Source: Ectothiorhodosinus mongolicus | Lineage (GTDB): Bacteria; Pseudomonadota; Gammaproteobacteria; Ectothiorhodospirales; Ectothiorhodospiraceae | Assembly: GCF_022406875.1 (NCBI RefSeq) | Contig: NZ_CP023018.1 | Location: forward strand, 1,209,318-1,273,317 | Direction of reading: 5' to 3' | DNA: 64,000 bases | Shown: in pieces, positions 59,783 through 64,000 of the stretch | Numbering within the stretch: position 1 is the stretch's first letter | How the letters are laid out: each line of letters starts with the position of its first letter | Translations under genes and position numbers: made by a program | Notes under the pieces: generated by a model | Database searches by the model: none | What the model was told of the DNA's origin: nothing | Seen by the model: the letters and a program-made list of their open reading frames with translations, nothing else

Positions 59783-60160
59783 ATGGCAACCATTAATCAG
59801 TTAGTGCGCAAGCCTCGCAAGCGCCCGACAGAAAAGAGTAACGTGCCGGCCTTAGAGGCCTGCCCGCAAAAGCGTGGCGTGTGTACCCGCGTCTACACGA
59901 CGACGCCGAAAAAACCGAACTCGGCCCTGCGTAAGGTGGCTCGTGTGCGTCTAACCAACGGTTACGAAGTTTCCAGCTACATTGGCGGCGAAGGCCACAA
60001 TCTGCAGGAACACTCCGTGGTTCTGATTCGTGGTGGCCGTGTAAAAGACTTACCCGGTGTGCGTTATCACACCGTGCGCGGTAGCTTGGACACCCAGGGT
60101 GTACAAAACCGTAAGCAGGCACGTTCTAAGTATGGCGCCAAGCGCCCGAAACAGGCTTGA
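59783..60160 (+). CDS. rpsL: 30S ribosomal protein S12
   Basis: The 125-residue protein has [11 protein letters not shown], the [17 protein letters not shown] segment (Lys43, Lys44) and the [10 protein letters not shown] loop with RVKDLPG. Lys at the positions linked to streptomycin resistance indicates the sensitive form. TAGGAG lies 11-16 bases before the ATG. It begins the str operon, which follows rpoC with 114 bases between. Confidence 0.98.
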   Translation: MATINQLVRKPRKRPTEKSNVPALEACPQKRGVCTRVYTTTPKKPNSALRKVARVRLTNGYEVSSYIGGEGHNLQEHSVVLIRGGRVKDLPGVRYHTVRGSLDTQGVQNRKQARSKYGAKRPKQA

Positions 60161-60171
60161 TGCCGGACTGA

Positions 60172-60648
<477 letters not shown>

Positions 60649-60684
60649 TTTCAGCGCGATTCATTGTTTTTGAGGTAATTCATC

Positions 60685-62784
<2,100 letters not shown>

Positions 62785-62806
62785 TCGATATTGAAGGGGT
62801 AAAGAA

Positions 62807-63997
62807 GTGTCCAAGGAAAAATTTGAGCGTACCAAGCCGCATGTGAATGTGGGGACGATTGGTCATGTTGACCATGGTAAGACGACGTTGACGGCGGCGT
62901 TGACGGTGGTTCAGGCGAAGAAGTTTGGTGGTGAGTCACGAGCTTACGATCAGATTGACAATGCGCCTGAGGAGCGTGCTCGCGGCATTACGATTGCCAC
63001 GGCGCATGTGGAGTATGAGTCTGACAATCGTCACTATGCGCATGTGGACTGTCCTGGACACGCTGACTATGTGAAGAACATGATCACGGGTGCGGCGCAG
63101 ATGGACGGAGCGATTTTGGTATGTTCGGCAGCTGATGGTCCGATGCCGCAGACGCGTGAGCACATTTTGTTGGCGCGTCAGGTGGGTGTTCCCTACATTG
63201 TGGTGTTCCTGAACAAGGCGGATATGGTTGATGATGCTGAGTTGATGGAGCTGGTGGAGATGGAAGTTCGTGATTTGCTCTCGAGCTATGATTTCCCGGG
63301 TGATGACACGCCGATTGTGGTGGGTTCTGCGCTGAAGGCCTTGGAAGGTGATACTTCTGACATTGGTGTTCCGGCGATTGAGAAGCTGATTGAGGCTTTG
63401 GACACTTGGATTCCTGAGCCTGAGCGTGCGATTGACGGTGCGTTTTTGATGCCTGTTGAAGATGTGTTTTCGATTTCTGGTCGCGGTACGGTGGTGACGG
63501 GTCGAGTGGAGCGCGGCATTGTCAAAGTGGGTGATGAGATTGAGATTGTGGGTATTAAGGACACGATCAAGACCACGGTGACGGGTGTTGAGATGTTCCG
63601 TAAGTTGCTGGACCAGGGTCAGGCGGGTGACAACGTGGGTGTATTGCTGCGTGGTACCAAGCGTGATGAGGTGGAGCGTGGTCAGGTGTTGTGTAAGCCG
63701 GCATCGATTACGCCGCACACCAAGTTTGAGGCGGAAGTGTATGTGTTGTCCAAGGAAGAGGGTGGACGTCACACGCCGTTTTTCAATGGTTATCGTCCGC
63801 AGTTTTATTTCCGTACGACGGACGTGACGGGTTCATGTGATCTGCCGTCTGGAGTGGAGATGGTGATGCCGGGTGATAATGTGAAGATGACGGTATCGCT
63901 GATTGCTCCGATTGCGATGGAAGAAGGTTTGCGTTTTGCGATTCGTGAAGGCGGTCGCACCGTAGGCGCCGGCGTCGTCGCGAAAATTATCGAGTAA
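62807..63997 (+). CDS. tufA: elongation factor Tu (second copy, tufA position)
   Basis: The 396-residue protein is identical to the first copy in sequence; the only coding difference is a GTG start (AAGGGG upstream) instead of ATG. It completes the str operon rpsL-rpsG-fusA-tufA. The gene ends three bases before the window edge, so its terminator is not seen. The same unusual ACG/TTG codon bias is present, in contrast to fusA just upstream. Confidence 0.99.
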   Translation: MSKEKFERTKPHVNVGTIGHVDHGKTTLTAALTVVQAKKFGGESRAYDQIDNAPEERARGITIATAHVEYESDNRHYAHVDCPGHADYVKNMITGAAQMDGAILVCSAADGPMPQTREHILLARQVGVPYIVVFLNKADMVDDAELMELVEMEVRDLLSSYDFPGDDTPIVVGSALKALEGDTSDIGVPAIEKLIEALDTWIPEPERAIDGAFLMPVEDVFSISGRGTVVTGRVERGIVKVGDEIEIVGIKDTIKTTVTGVEMFRKLLDQGQAGDNVGVLLRGTKRDEVERGQVLCKPASITPHTKFEAEVYVLSKEEGGRHTPFFNGYRPQFYFRTTDVTGSCDLPSGVEMVMPGDNVKMTVSLIAPIAMEEGLRFAIREGGRTVGAGVVAKIIE

Positions 63998-63998
63998 T
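62808..63998 (+). repeat. tuf repeat, copy 2 (1191 bp identical to copy 1)
   Basis: Matches 46589-47779 base for base as far as I could compare, then diverges immediately at both ends. The two copies lie 16.2 kb apart in direct orientation, so recombination between them would delete the whole ribosomal and RNA polymerase cluster. Confidence 0.95.
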
Positions 63999-64000
63999 TC

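Overview
The window is a contiguous stretch of a gammaproteobacterial chromosome, densely packed and almost entirely core genes. The tRNA/tufB/secE-nusG/rplKAJL/rpoBC block, the dusB-fis pair, gshA, B12-dependent metH, bpt and fis all match Gammaproteobacteria. The groESL operon carries a CIRCE/HrcA operator, which enteric bacteria and Vibrio lack. A fused sucrose-phosphate synthase/phosphatase suggests a halotolerant lifestyle, and a SoxC/SorA-type sulfite dehydrogenase suggests sulfur oxidation. A Chromatiales-like relative is a reasonable guess but is not proven by the sequence. I see no transposases, integrases, CRISPR arrays, rRNA genes or phage genes.

Layout. 1-4.6 kb: the start of tcdA (cut by the window edge), a secreted histidine phosphatase, and a hydantoinase/oxoprolinase pair (hyuAB). 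4.8-6.5 kb: a Tat-exported molybdenum sulfite dehydrogenase with its small cytochrome c, closed by a strong terminator. 6.6-10.5 kb: a tightly overlapping run moaB-moeA-pgeF-birA-coaX, with two genes for the molybdenum cofactor that the sulfite dehydrogenase needs and the ligase that biotinylates AccB. 10.5-15 kb: tRNA-Thr(TGT), then, on the minus strand, aroQ-accB-accC-prmA-dusB-fis. 15.2-19.7 kb, minus strand: thioredoxin-like protein, TolC-family channel, membrane-fusion protein and DsbD. 19.8-22.5 kb: fxsA and groESL. 22.5-32.7 kb: rep, ampD, a phosphatase pair, bpt, metH and a GNAT-nitrilase fusion. 32.7-46 kb: SDR, two Slp lipoproteins, a TraB-family membrane protein, gshA, a glutathionyl-hydroquinone reductase, msrB, sucrose synthase/phosphatase, bolA, pepN, an OsmC-family protein and UDP-glucose dehydrogenase.

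46-64 kb: translation and transcription super-cluster, all plus strand: tRNA-Tyr, tRNA-Gly, tRNA-Thr(GGT), tufB, tRNA-Trp, secE, nusG, rplK, rplA, rplJ, rplL, rpoB, rpoC, rpsL, rpsG, fusA, tufA. Visible control elements are a tRNA-type promoter, the L10 leader, an rplL-rpoB attenuator hairpin, and a separate promoter with duplicated palindromes ahead of rpsL. The two tuf genes are identical from the second base of the start codon to one base past the stop.

No gap without a gene exceeds 300 bases. The largest are 50014-50228 (L10 leader), 4615-4804 (divergent promoter region), 15033-15198 (aroQ promoter) and 19727-19873 (divergent promoter region). I did not find a convincingly new system. The best candidates for follow-up are the efflux-like cluster without a pump next to dsbD, the tuf codon usage and conversion tract, the rpsL promoter architecture, and the GNAT-nitrilase fusion behind metH.
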